A stretch of DNA of 64,000 nt from Diaporthe sp. PMI_573. Taxonomy: Eukaryota; Ascomycota; Sordariomycetes; Diaporthales; Diaporthaceae. Below the pieces are notes generated by a model. That model saw only the letters and a program-made list of their open reading frames with translations, made no database searches and was not told the origin of the DNA. A program made the position numbers and the translations under genes. The stretch spans positions 1,054,001-1,118,000 of the forward strand of contig JAJTUP010000012.1 in the NCBI GenBank assembly GCA_021399435.1, given 5' to 3'. Below, piece after piece: positions 21,485 to 31,119 of this stretch. The first letter of the stretch is position 1. Each line of letters starts with the position of its first letter.

Positions 21485-22849
21485 TCAGCCCTTTGTCATG
21501 TTCTTCAGTCCCGAAGCCTTGCTCTTGGGCGTGACTGTCCCTGGAAATGGCGTTCTGTTGGACGCTCGGCTCGCTCCACCAACCTGACTCCAAAGACGTT
21601 GGGCAGCAGGCGTCAACCCTCCCGAGACTCGAGGGCTGTTAGGAAACTTCGGGACCGGTGTCTTCTCAACCTTTCCTACGAAGCCGACCTTCGCGGACGT
21701 GCGCTTTGACTGGGCTATCCGGTCCACCATGCGATGGTGCAGACTTTCCCGCTTGCCCTGCTCCTGAATCTGGAAGGGATTCTTCGTGTCATCACCAGGA
21801 CCCAGGTTGATGACTGGCAGCGCCGAATCTGATGGCTCGGGCTCGGGCTCGGGCTCCTCGTCATCCACGAAGGCGTATCCATTTACTCGCGGTGTCTCGT
21901 CTGCCCCAGTAAGAGTTGAGTCCTGGTAGCCCGGCCTCGTTCGGCCTGCAATCGCGTCTCTGACAGTGGAGAGGGTCGGGGATGGCGGCCGCGACGTGTC
22001 TTTCGCACTGGCCGGGCCCGGCATCCTCGTGTTCTCGTACACGATCGTTTTGGGCCCTGCGCGGGATGCCTCCTGCGAGCGCAAGGCTACTGTATCTAAT
22101 CTCTCCTCATCAAAGCTCTCCGGGTTGAACATTAGGCCGTTCTTGGGGTCAGACTTCCATGTGTCCGGAACTGCGGGCCTGTCGTCCTTGCCTTGGATCG
22201 CAAGCCTGTCTTTCTTGAAGCCATCATCCACCAAGGGCCTCCCGCTGGCCGCCAGCTTTGCCTTGATCTCCATTTGCTTCAACTCTTGGTTTGACGGAAG
22301 TTTGTTTCCCCTCCACAGCCAGCCGTACTTCCCGGCTCTCTTCTGGTTCTGCTTGTCCAGGAGCTTGTAGAAGCTCTCGTTGTCCTCGCTGGTATATTTC
22401 CCTTGGAATGCGCCGAGGCTCATATTCGTGTCAATTTCGGGTGCCGCGGGCACTTCTGAGGCCGCAGTCGCAGCAGATATCGTGGACATGGGCGTATCGC
22501 CTACAGCACCCACTGGTGTCTGGCCTCCCGGTTGAGTTTGTACTGGTCGCCTCAGCCTTTGTCGACCTGGGGTCATGACATGTTTGAGGCGACGGCCGGC
22601 GCTCTGAATCCATAGTCGATCATTCGAATCTAATGCGTCGAGGTATTCCTGCTGTGTCTCGCTCTCTAGGAGGCCTGGGAAAAAGTCGCGCGCGATGATC
22701 TTCGACAGGGCATCTGTATAGGTCTCCTCATCAAGAACCTGTTTCGGTCTCTTTATCTTCTTTGTTGGCGGTGGCGGAGGCATCAGTTCCATCTGCGCCG
22801 CTGCCCTTTTGCGCACGAGGGCGGAGGATGTCGAGCCTGGACTTGCCAT
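21485..22849 (-). CDS. Splicing factor ESS2 / DGCR14 (Bis1) family protein
   Basis: A single exon of 454 residues. The first true ATG is at 22849 (MASPGSTSSALVRKR); the frame is open further upstream but has no ATG. The N-terminal block (KQVLDEETYTDALSKIIARD, FFPGLLESETQQEYLDAL) is the signature of the Es2 family. The middle has the conserved SEDNESFYKLLDKQNQKRAG and YGWLWRGNKLPSN, and the C-terminus has QKLW-like RLWSQVGG with a basic tail. Family members (human ESS2/DGCR14, fission yeast Bis1) are nuclear and associate with late spliceosomes. The EPEPEPEPSDS acidic stretch around residue ~340 is low complexity. Confidence 0.88.
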   Translation of the reverse strand: MASPGSTSSALVRKRAAAQMELMPPPPPTKKIKRPKQVLDEETYTDALSKIIARDFFPGLLESETQQEYLDALDSNDRLWIQSAGRRLKHVMTPGRQRLRRPVQTQPGGQTPVGAVGDTPMSTISAATAASEVPAAPEIDTNMSLGAFQGKYTSEDNESFYKLLDKQNQKRAGKYGWLWRGNKLPSNQELKQMEIKAKLAASGRPLVDDGFKKDRLAIQGKDDRPAVPDTWKSDPKNGLMFNPESFDEERLDTVALRSQEASRAGPKTIVYENTRMPGPASAKDTSRPPSPTLSTVRDAIAGRTRPGYQDSTLTGADETPRVNGYAFVDDEEPEPEPEPSDSALPVINLGPGDDTKNPFQIQEQGKRESLHHRMVDRIAQSKRTSAKVGFVGKVEKTPVPKFPNSPRVSGGLTPAAQRLWSQVGGASRASNRTPFPGTVTPKSKASGLKNMTKG

Positions 22850-23409
22850 TGCTTGCAAGTGCGCCGCTGATCGATCAGACTGGTGTGTGGGTGGAGGAGA
22901 GCGGATGATGTTTGGCGGGACAAGATGCACAAAGGGCGGGTGCGCATGTGGTGTTAGGTACCTGTCATATGTAGCGGGCCAGGCACCGACCAGCCAAATT
23001 TAACGTTGAGGTCGGCTGAGGTGCTCCGGGTTAGCGTCATCGCGGGGAACCCCTGTGGGCAAATACCTAGGCAGTTGTAGAACTGCCTCGAACGCCGGGG
23101 ATCGGTGCCGAAAGACCCCTGCAATAGGTATTTGCAGTCTGCACGTCTCCGAGTTTCGACGGCAAGCTTACCTCGATAGGTGGACGGAATTCGCCTCGTG
23201 CAGCTTGCAAAACGAGCGCTGCCTGGCTGGATCAAGCCTGGACTTCCCTTTTCCTTTCCCTAAGAACGCCACGCGCTGCTCGAAATCCTGCCCTCCTACC
23301 TCGTTGGGACTTGTCCAACCCTCCAGCCATCTATCCATCCCTGTCAATCTTTGCCCCTCCTCCAGAATAAGTGACATCTCGAGATAAGCGCTGGGCACGA
23401 AGACATACC
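22850..23409. promoter_or_regulatory. Shared promoter of ESS2 and PP5
   Basis: A 560-bp head-to-head region. It contains TACCTAGG at 23064-23071 and pyrimidine-rich DNA (23240-23370) just upstream of the PP5 start, typical of fungal promoters. Confidence 0.45.
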
Positions 23410-25195
23410 ATGGCAGTGTCAGAGGGCGACAAGGCAAAGGCCGTTGCGCTGAAGAACAAGGGTAACGATGCCTTCAAGAAGCATGACTGGCCCACCGCCA
23501 TAGACTTCTACACCCAGGCCATCAAGATTGACGATACAGAGCCGACGTATTTTGCGAATCGAGCGCAGGTGCGAATCCCACAAAAAAAAAAAAAAGGGCT
23601 CGACCCGAAGTCGGCTCCCTGGCTCACTTTGGTGCTCGCGTGACTAACATGATATTCCCAACGGCAGGCCTACCTCAAGACAGAGGCGTATGGCTACGCA
23701 ATCCAGGATGCGACCACGGCCGTCGAGCTGAACCCAGGCTTTGTCAAGGTTTGCAAGGCTCCAGGACACCACGCGCCCCCAGTGAAGTACCCTCGGCTGA
23801 CAGCGCTCGACTGTACAGGCTTATTACCGCCGTGCTCTCGCACATGCCGCCGTGCTCCGACCCAAGGACGCCCTCAAGGACTTCAAGACATGCACGCAGA
23901 TCGACCCGGGGAACAAAGATGCGAAGCTCAAGCTCGTTGAGTGCCAGAAAATCGTGCGCCAGTTCGACTTCTTCGCCGCTATCGAGGTCAGCGATGCGCC
24001 CTCGGCTGCAGAAGGCCTTGATGTGGCCTCGATGGCCGTGGAGCCAGACTACGACGGCGCGAGCCTCGGCGACGAAATGACCCAGGAGTTCATTGACGAC
24101 ATGACAGAGCGCTTCAAAAATGGCAAGAAGATACACCGGAAATATGTATACCAGATCATATTGGCCGTCAGAAAGCTGGTGTATGATGAGCCGACAATGG
24201 TGGAGGTCAAGATTCCCGATGATGTGCAACTCACAGTTTGCGGTGATACCCACGGTACGTCGGGTTCTGATGCCGGTGTCTTCCTCTTGAAAGCAGCAGC
24301 TGACTGTATTTCAGGCCAGTACTTCGATCTCATGGAGCTCTTCAGGTTAAACGGATCTCCCAGCGAAAAGCACTGGTACCTTTTCAACGGCGATTTTGTT
24401 GACCGTGGTTCCTGGTCGACTGAGATTGCATTGTTGCTTTACGCCAACAAGTGGCTCAGGCCGAACGCCTTCTTCTTGAACCGTGGAAACCACGAGACAG
24501 ACGACATGAACAAGGTCTATGGTTTCGAGGGCGAATGCAAGGCCAAGTACAACGAGCGCATTTTCAAGCTCTTCTCCGAAAGCTTTTCAGCGCTTCCCCT
24601 GGCTACCCTTATTGGCGACAAATACTTTGTGCTTCACGGCGGCCTCTTCTCTGATGACAATGTCACCTTGGATGACATTCGAAAACTGAACCGCCACAAG
24701 CAGAAGCAGCCAGGGCAGGCCGGCCTGATGATGGAGATGTTGTGGACAGACCCGCAGACTGAGCCTGGCCGCGGACCCAGCAAGCGCGGTGTTGGTATGC
24801 AGTTTGGACCTGATGTTACAAAACGGTTCTGCGAAAAGAATGGGCTGGAAGCCATCATCAGAAGCCACGAAGTTCGCATGGAAGGCTACGAAGAAGAGCA
24901 CGACGGGAAGTGTATCACTGGTAGGTGCTGTGCTCGATTTATGCGCTGTCAAGATGCTGACTTTAGCTCTAGTGTTCTCGGCTCCGAAATATTGCGACAT
25001 GACGGAGAACAAGGGCGCTTACATCAATATTGGCCCCGACTACAAGCTCGACTTCAAGAAGTTCGACGCTGTTCCTCACCCCGATATTCGGCCAATGGTA
25101 GGTGTTCCGGCAGACCCTGTCGTCTCACATTGCGAATCATTGCTGACACACCACAGGCCTATGCCAACAGCTCCATCATGTCGTCTCTGATGTGA
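23410..25195 (+). CDS. PPT1: Serine/threonine protein phosphatase 5 (TPR-containing)
   Basis: Six exons (23410-23568, 23668-23748, 23819-24254, 24315-24920, 24967-25097, 25157-25195) give 483 residues. Residues ~5-125 carry TPR repeats (KNKGNDAFKKHDWPTAIDFY and following), known in PP5 to bind Hsp90. The catalytic domain shows metal and active-site motifs in order: CGDTHG, GDFVDRG, NRGNHET, HGGLFSDD, RSHEVRMEGY and FSAPKYCD. The protein ends SSIMSSLM, close to other Ppt1 proteins. Intron 1 carries a 13-nt poly-A run. Intron 3 (24255-24314, 60 nt) is in frame and stop-free, so it can be missed. Ppt1 dephosphorylates Hsp90 and clients in cytosol and nucleus. Confidence 0.95.
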
Positions 25196-25514
25196 GCCTA
25201 AAACTTTAGACCATATCGGGCGTAGACCTGGCATATAGAGACGAACTACAGAGCATGTTCGGGAGTTGGATTGATTGGTCGTGGGTGGCGTTTGGTTTTG
25301 GTGGGAAATGCGCTCGGTTTCGTGTCCGTCAAAGTTGGCGGGTTGAAAAGCTTTGTGCCTCAAGACGAGGGCCGGAAACGCAGCAGAGCGCCAGACAGGT
25401 TGGCCCGATGCGGTGACATAGCCAGGATTGGGAGACAAAACCAGGATAGTAGCTTGTGTCCTCGGGGACCCTAGGCAAGAAAAAGATACCTCTTCTCGCA
25501 CAGCAAGCAAAGGC
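25196..25514. other. 3' intergenic region (PP5 and POP8 converge)
   Basis: These 319 bp lie between convergent stop codons. I see only presumptive 3' UTRs. Confidence 0.6.
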
Positions 25515-25946
25515 TTAAGATTCTCCCCAAAGCCTTCTCTGGTCATGCCGTCCCACAAGTGCACCGAGCCAGTCTCCAGCTGCTCGGATAATGAAACCCG
25601 TCGAGTTTCCCGACCCTGACCACGCTGTCAGGGCGGCTGCGAAGGCACCTAGGTCTTGACTGGGGACCCGCACCCAGGACTCCTTGCCTTGCACCTTGAG
25701 AATGTCAATAGGCATGCCTGACCCCGTAGCACCGAGAAATTGCTTCAATGCGGCAGTAAGGTAAGAGCGGAGCTGGAGGTCATCCAGAACCAAGTTGTTG
25801 GTGGCGATGAGTTCCAAGTGGGCGTAGGCGTAGGTGGGGCTCTTGATGGTTGTGGAATAAATCTCGTGAGACTTCGATTTTCTGCCGGAGGATTTGGCCA
25901 GAACCTCGGGTACAGGATTATCGACGTCCATGGTTTCGGCGTTCAT
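25515..25946 (-). CDS. POP8: RNase P/MRP protein subunit Pop8-like
   Basis: A single exon of 143 residues starting at the ATG at 25946 (MNAETMDVDNPVPEV). The core has the Rpp14/Pop5-type fold pattern: a strand (YAYAHLELIATN), a helix with LRSYLTAALKQFLGATG, IDILKVQGKESWVRVPSQD, a helix AFAAALTAW, then a last strand and DWLGALV. Pop8 is a small protein subunit shared by nuclear RNase P and RNase MRP, which process tRNA 5' ends and pre-rRNA. The gene is divergent from SPT4 with 282 bp between starts. The family is weakly conserved, so the identification rests on length and pattern. Confidence 0.75.
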   Translation of the reverse strand: MNAETMDVDNPVPEVLAKSSGRKSKSHEIYSTTIKSPTYAYAHLELIATNNLVLDDLQLRSYLTAALKQFLGATGSGMPIDILKVQGKESWVRVPSQDLGAFAAALTAWSGSGNSTGFIIRAAGDWLGALVGRHDQRRLWGES

Positions 25947-26228
25947 CTTGTGTTGGTCACGTCTCACTTCTTCCACTCAGGATCGTCATACAGTATCTGG
26001 CGGACTGGTGGGGGAGAGGGTTGATAATTCTAAGAGAGTCGATATGTCGATATGCACTAAACGCGACAAGTCAGCGTGCCTGCCGGCGCAACTCTTTGTC
26101 TGGTGCTGATCGCCAGGCCCCCAACGCAGTGGCCTCCAGGCTATAACTTCCACCGTACCCATTCTTCAACCAACGTCTACGAGAGGACCAGCCACACTAC
26201 TAGCTGAGGAGTTCATCGCTGCGGCAAG
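25947..26228. promoter_or_regulatory. Bidirectional promoter of POP8 and SPT4
   Basis: The 282 bp between two divergent start codons must hold both promoters. No distinctive element is recognised. Confidence 0.45.
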
Positions 26229-26792
26229 ATGTCACGAAGCTATGTCCAACCAAACCAGATGCGCCAGTTGCGCGCATGCATGGTCTGCTCGATCGTGATG
26301 GTGCGAAGCGTACGTCTACCTCGACTTCCAAGCCCTTGACACAGGTTACGACCACGTCTCAGTCCTGCGCCTGGCGCCTGCATCCTGTGCTGACTCTGCT
26401 TGTGCAGCGCTTCAAGAGGGAAGGATGCCCCAACTGCGAAGAGTTCCTCGGCCTCGCGGGCAGCGACGAACAAGTTGACAACTGTACCTCGTCCGTTTTC
26501 GAAGGCCTCATCACGCTCGCTGAGCCAGGCAAGAGCTGGGTCGCAAAGTGGCAACGGCTGGACGGATACGTTAAGGGCGTATACGCCACCAAGGTCATGG
26601 GACAGCTGCCCGAGGATTTGGTCTCGCAGATGGAGGAGCAATACAAGGTCCGGTACATACCGTAAGTAAAACCAGACTCCCCCCCCCCTCGGCATTTTGG
26701 AGATCGGGGTCGATGCAGGCTCTGGCTTTGCAAGGTGAAACTGGCTAACGTGGCATCATAGACGCGACGGAAGTGCAACGGAGGCGGACTAG
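26229..26792 (+). CDS. SPT4: Transcription elongation factor Spt4
   Basis: Three exons (26229-26309, 26408-26661, 26762-26792) give 121 residues. The zinc site is CMVC..GCPNC, spaced by 13 residues including the intron junction. That spacing favours the GTACGT donor at 26310 over an upstream GTGCGA. Conserved motifs follow: [33 protein letters not shown] and [10 protein letters not shown] at the end. Spt4 pairs with Spt5 (DSIF) to keep RNA polymerase II processive. Its genomic partner in function, the Bur1 kinase that phosphorylates Spt5, lies in the same window at 48348-50210. Confidence 0.95.
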
Positions 26793-27589
26793 GGATCCGC
26801 TCTGTCTTCTGATGTGATGGAGGAGCTGAAAAATGGACTTCCGGCTCGCTCTGACGACGAAGCAAGCGCATCGTGACGTTTCACGGATTTTCAAAGGGCG
26901 GGGGGCGCATTTTCTAGCTACAGGAAGGAAGTTGCACTTTCTAATGCGACCGGGTTCTTTGGCTAGGGCAAAGTTTGTCCTCGACAACTGGTCGTGAAGA
27001 GTTTAGGAAAGCATGGCGTTTGGAGTTGCATAAGGAACGAGAAGGCACGCTCGGGTAAGAAACGAGTCTTTTGCAGGTAGAGTTCTACACCATCAATATG
27101 AAGCGGGCGGAGTAGGGTGGCAAGAAGAGTGTCTGGAGAGCAAGGCATTCACATCAACCTTTCCTTTGTTTCACTTGTTGGAACACCCAGCACCAGATGA
27201 AGTAGGCAAAGGCCACAACCCAATGGCACTTTTGCGCACAAGTCTTACAATGCAACGTCACCGATAGTTTTTGACCAAGCGATGGACTAATCGTTATCCT
27301 AGATGGTCACGGGTACGTACATGTGTATCTGACTTTGGATGTAGGGGGCAGGCAAGCACCTCAGTCTCAGGTTGGAGCAACACTACAAACGGTGTTCCTT
27401 CCCACAGCCATCTGATTATCCCTTCGAACTTCGAACTCTTCCAACCCACAGTTACCCTGAGAGTTTTCATCAGAAGCCCCCAAGCCAGAAACTCTGCGAT
27501 CTGGGTCCATGCCCCGGTGCGTGTGACGTGCAAACGACACTTCCATTGATTTTCAGAAAGTCTTCAGACGAAAACCACCAACTGCCATC
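26793..27589. other. Intergenic region upstream of the MYND gene
   Basis: This 797-bp gap contains the SPT4 3' UTR and the promoter of the MYND gene. I see no gene and no distinctive motif. Confidence 0.55.
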
Positions 27590-28586
27590 ATGGGTCGCTG
27601 GGCACACTGTAAGTAAATCCAGAATACCTATGGGACGAGCCATGGCTATATCACATACCAGAAAGCTGACGATGCTTTCCATCTTCTTGCAGGCCTCTTT
27701 GGCCATGACGCTGCCATCGGACACGCCATCAAGGTCATCCGGGAAATCGCGCAGGGCGACGACCGCCTTTTCGCCCATATGATGGACAAAGTGCTTGTCG
27801 CAAGCCCACTTGGCGTTGTTGGTTACTATGCCCAGGAGTACAGTCTCATTGACAAGCTTCAGGGTGACGTGGACGAATCCATGGTAAGCATTACACTGAT
27901 TTTTATCCCTTTTGTCAAATTGAAAATTACTCTAAGAGTCCTCTATTAGGACCGACTCATCCTGCACAAGCTTGACTCTGGCACGGGAGACGAGCTGTTT
28001 GACAAGTACCTCGCTGCTGACCAGGACCAGGACGGCTCTCGTGACTTCGACAATTCCAAGTATCTCCAGGTCGTCTTGGCCGCTGTCGTGATGGAATATG
28101 GAGCCACCATCAAGGAGGCCCACATGAAACACCTTCGTGACATCGTCCCAAAGATTCAATGCAATGAGAACACGGTGATACCCTTGATCGACAATGGTTT
28201 CCGCGGCCCTGGAAAGCGACAGTTCCTCGCGGCTCTAGATCACTACCAGGCCGGCAAACCCAGGAGCTTCCAGGAGCCGAGCTGCCACTGCTGTGGAAAG
28301 ATCAATGGCGACATCGAAGCGGAGTGGAAGACTCTTATGAAGTGTAGTGGATGCAAGAATCAGATCGCCGCCGGTTGGTTCTGTGACAAGGTGCGTATGT
28401 CCTTACACTTCTACTCCACTCTGCACATCGTTGACATTTTGGTTGTTCTTCCAGGACTGTCAGAGAGCCCTGTGGAAGCGCCACAAGCCCAACTGCGGTG
28501 CCCCTCTCCGGCGCGGAATGGCCATCTTCAAATCATACGGCAAGACTACTTGTGGCATCATGGCCTACGAGGGCGCTAACGTGTGA
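27590..28586 (+). CDS. MYND-type zinc finger protein
   Basis: Four exons (27590-27608, 27693-27883, 27950-28390, 28455-28586) give 260 residues. The first exon is only 19 nt (MGRWAHC split after T). The C-terminal MYND finger is complete: CHCCGK, CSGC, then WFCDKDCQRALWKRHKPNC, joined across the last intron. MYND fingers mediate protein-protein contacts. Residues 1-~75 (MGRWAHCLFGHDAAIGHAI) resemble by pattern the MGxWGxxxFxxDxA start of DUF4259-type proteins; this is a weak impression. Residues ~75-185 are an acidic helical segment with DQDQDGSRDFDN. No cellular function can be assigned. Confidence 0.88.
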
Positions 28587-28911
28587 GGATCCCCCACTAT
28601 GAGGGGACGGGTGCGGGTGCTTTGTACACCGCGTTGGATGACAAGGCGGACATGATGGGTTGTCCTCGGATCCGCTTCTTGCTTTGTATGTTGTGAGAAG
28701 AAAGCCCTCACCCTCAAGGGCTTGCTTTGGCAAGGACTCCTGTTGACACCATTTGTTGTGGTGTGTTGAAGAGGGTCAATGTTGCTCAGGTACCAGTACT
28801 TGTGATCATGGACTTTCTCTAAGGGCATGTGACCCAAGATTGTCATTTCTTCAGGAACTGATTTGTGGAAAATTGGAAATGGGTATCATAGTTATTTCGA
28901 AAGGCTCTTGC
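28587..28911. other. 3' intergenic region (MYND and KIN17 converge)
   Basis: These 325 bp lie between convergent stops. I see only presumptive 3' UTRs and a CAGGTACCAGTACTTG near-palindrome at about 28787. Confidence 0.55.
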
Positions 28912-29916
28912 CTAGCCAAGGCGAGGCTTCTTATTAAAACCTCCACCTCCAGAGGACTCCCGTGGCCGTTTCCTGTCCATTTCTTCCCGCATTATCCTCT
29001 CAGCCTCGCTCATCTTCTTTGGCTGTTCGATCTTGACTGCTTTCTTCGTGCCGCCGGCCAGTGCGTTCTTCTTTGCTTGCGCAAACACGTTCTTTGCCTG
29101 TGGCGGTTTGGCGCCGAACGAGAACCCGGCCGGCTTCGCAGCCTCTGCCTTGGCAGGCTCGGTCTCTGCGGCGGCCTCGCTCTCCGGTTTTGGCGATTCG
29201 GTCCCTTTGTCCGGCGTGTTCTTCTTATCCTCCTGCTTCTTGTCCTGTTTCGGTACGCCGAACGACAACTGGATCTTCTCGCCGTCTTTGATCTGTAGGT
29301 CCTGCTTCTGCCCAGGCTCGTGATCGTCGTCCACCCCTTGGCCCTTGTCCCTTCTTCGCTCCTCCGCCGCCTTCTCGGCCCTCTTCTGTTGCTCCCGTAT
29401 CATCCGCAGCTCCCTCTCCTCGTCGCCCTTGTCCTGCATCTCCTTCCTCCTGATCGCCTCGGCACGCTTCAGCGCCTCGGGGCTGTTGTCGACCCACGCG
29501 ATCTGCAGGCCCTTGTCCGTCTCCTCCACCCTGCAGACGCCCTCACGGCCTAGGTGCTTGGCGTACTCAGTCAGGCTGGGCCACCTGGTGGCGTTCATGT
29601 GCGTGTGCACCTTGTTGGCGATGTATTCCTGGTAGAAGTGGTTGATGAGCACGGCCTTGGTGCCGTGCGACGTGCGTAGCTGCTGCAGGAAGTCGTTGTT
29701 GAACTGGTTCGAGAACTCGTTGATGGCCTTCTTGGGGTCCTCGCCCACGACCAGCATCTGCCGCACGTGCGACTCGGACTGCGTGTGCAACTTGAAGCCA
29801 TTTTCATCTCTGAGTTGCCGTTCGCAGACCTGGCAGTACCATCGCAGCCGCCCGAGCCCCTTCGACTTGGCCTGGTTCGAGACCCATTTTGTGCTGCCTA
29901 CCTCGGCGCGACCCAT
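28912..29916 (-). CDS. DNA/RNA-binding protein Kin17 family
   Basis: A single exon of 334 residues. The N-terminus is the family's most conserved part: MGRAEVGSTKWVSNQAKSKG, then a C2H2 zinc finger (WYCQVCERQLRDENGFKLH with a downstream His). A winged-helix domain follows (~50-150, FSNQFNNDFLQQLR, THMNATRWPSLTEYAKHLG). The remainder is charged and coiled, then Ala/Lys/Pro-rich, and ends GGGGFNKKPRLG. Metazoan KIN17 is about 390 residues with a C-terminal SH3/KOW-like module that I do not see here, as in other fungal forms. The family is nuclear and linked to DNA damage, replication and splicing. Confidence 0.92.
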   Translation of the reverse strand: MGRAEVGSTKWVSNQAKSKGLGRLRWYCQVCERQLRDENGFKLHTQSESHVRQMLVVGEDPKKAINEFSNQFNNDFLQQLRTSHGTKAVLINHFYQEYIANKVHTHMNATRWPSLTEYAKHLGREGVCRVEETDKGLQIAWVDNSPEALKRAEAIRRKEMQDKGDEERELRMIREQQKRAEKAAEERRRDKGQGVDDDHEPGQKQDLQIKDGEKIQLSFGVPKQDKKQEDKKNTPDKGTESPKPESEAAAETEPAKAEAAKPAGFSFGAKPPQAKNVFAQAKKNALAGGTKKAVKIEQPKKMSEAERIMREEMDRKRPRESSGGGGFNKKPRLG

Positions 29917-31119
29917 CTTGAGTCGTTACACAGTGGTGGATGGTGGGGGGGGGGAGGAGAGGGCTGTTCGGGTTCGTATAGCAACGTGTGCTCGCGATCT
30001 TTCTTGTTTGTCGTCTACGGAGGTGGTTGGGCGACAGAAGTTTCTCTTCGCGAAAGAGGTTGTCGTGAGGTTGCTTGCAATGGGTTGGGGTGAGAATTGG
30101 GAAATATGCAAGAGCCGGGGTTCGCATTGATATGCAGCCTAAGGCATGCCCGCCACGCGGATCCGTAGGCACAGCTGTATCCAACCCGCACTTACAAGCC
30201 CCGGCCTACTTGAGCCGCCGGGCCATCCCAGCCCACACACCGTCCATCAATTCATGGGTCCTCTCGCTTACAATTACTTCTGTCTCCATCCCCCTTCCTC
30301 CGCAGTCCTTTCAACGCCCCTACCCTACGAAACTGATGGCAGAACGGAAGTGGCGCTTCTCCCGGCCGCTGCAAAACCTTTCATGACCGACCGTCTAAAG
30401 CCTGTCTCTTGTTTCTTTCCACAGAAATGCTAGACGCCCAGATTCTCCACCCTGGCCGACCCGCCGTCGCACGCCTGGCACTACCGCGTACGAGGCCTCG
30501 GTATCTAGTGACGACCTTCGCATGCACGCGCGTTCCCGTCTGTCCCAGTGTGTCTTGTTCTTGAACGCCAATATCTTCTCTCGGCCTACGTCCCGCCTTG
30601 TGCGCGAGGCCTGTGAGCGGTGCCGGCAAGAGTGAAAGTTGCCCAAGGGCCTCGGTGCAGGACATGACCGAGGTGTACTCACGGGTAAGCTTGTCTCTAC
30701 ACCGCAAGGAGAGCAAAGTCTAACCACTCCAGATTCCCCGGGCGTCCTAGCAATGACAAGTCCAATGCGGACAGACACAGCTGCGATGATGGACCTTTAC
30801 GTGGGCAGGTGTGCATTACTGGATGCCGCCTGAGCTGTCATTGGTCTAGTAATCTGGGCTCCCACCGACACGGCGAGCTTCGTTCCGGCCTGTCATCCCG
30901 CCTCCTTCGTCGACCGAACCCGATCTGCTATGATCATCCAATTCTATGTTACAAGTATATCTATACAGTCCGCCATCATCAGACTCTCGCCGAAAAAACA
31001 ACCTCCAATGCCAACGCCAATGCTCTTCCAGCCCAAAAGACAGGGGGTATACAATGCCAAGGATAACTGCCACGGGGGTTGGAGACGAGAAAAGAAATCA
31101 CGAGCAGCGATCGCACTGC
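29917..31119. other. Intergenic region upstream of KIN17
   Basis: This 1.2-kb gap should contain the KIN17 promoter and the EPL1 3' UTR. Open frames (for example 30395-30778 -) show no family motif. A G10 run occurs at about 29944-29953. Confidence 0.55.

Noticed and set aside
29874..29885. A tRNA B-box-like sequence (GGTTCGAGACCC)
   Set aside because: It lies inside the KIN17 coding sequence with no A box or cloverleaf partner. It is the best match I found and I accept no tRNA gene in the window.
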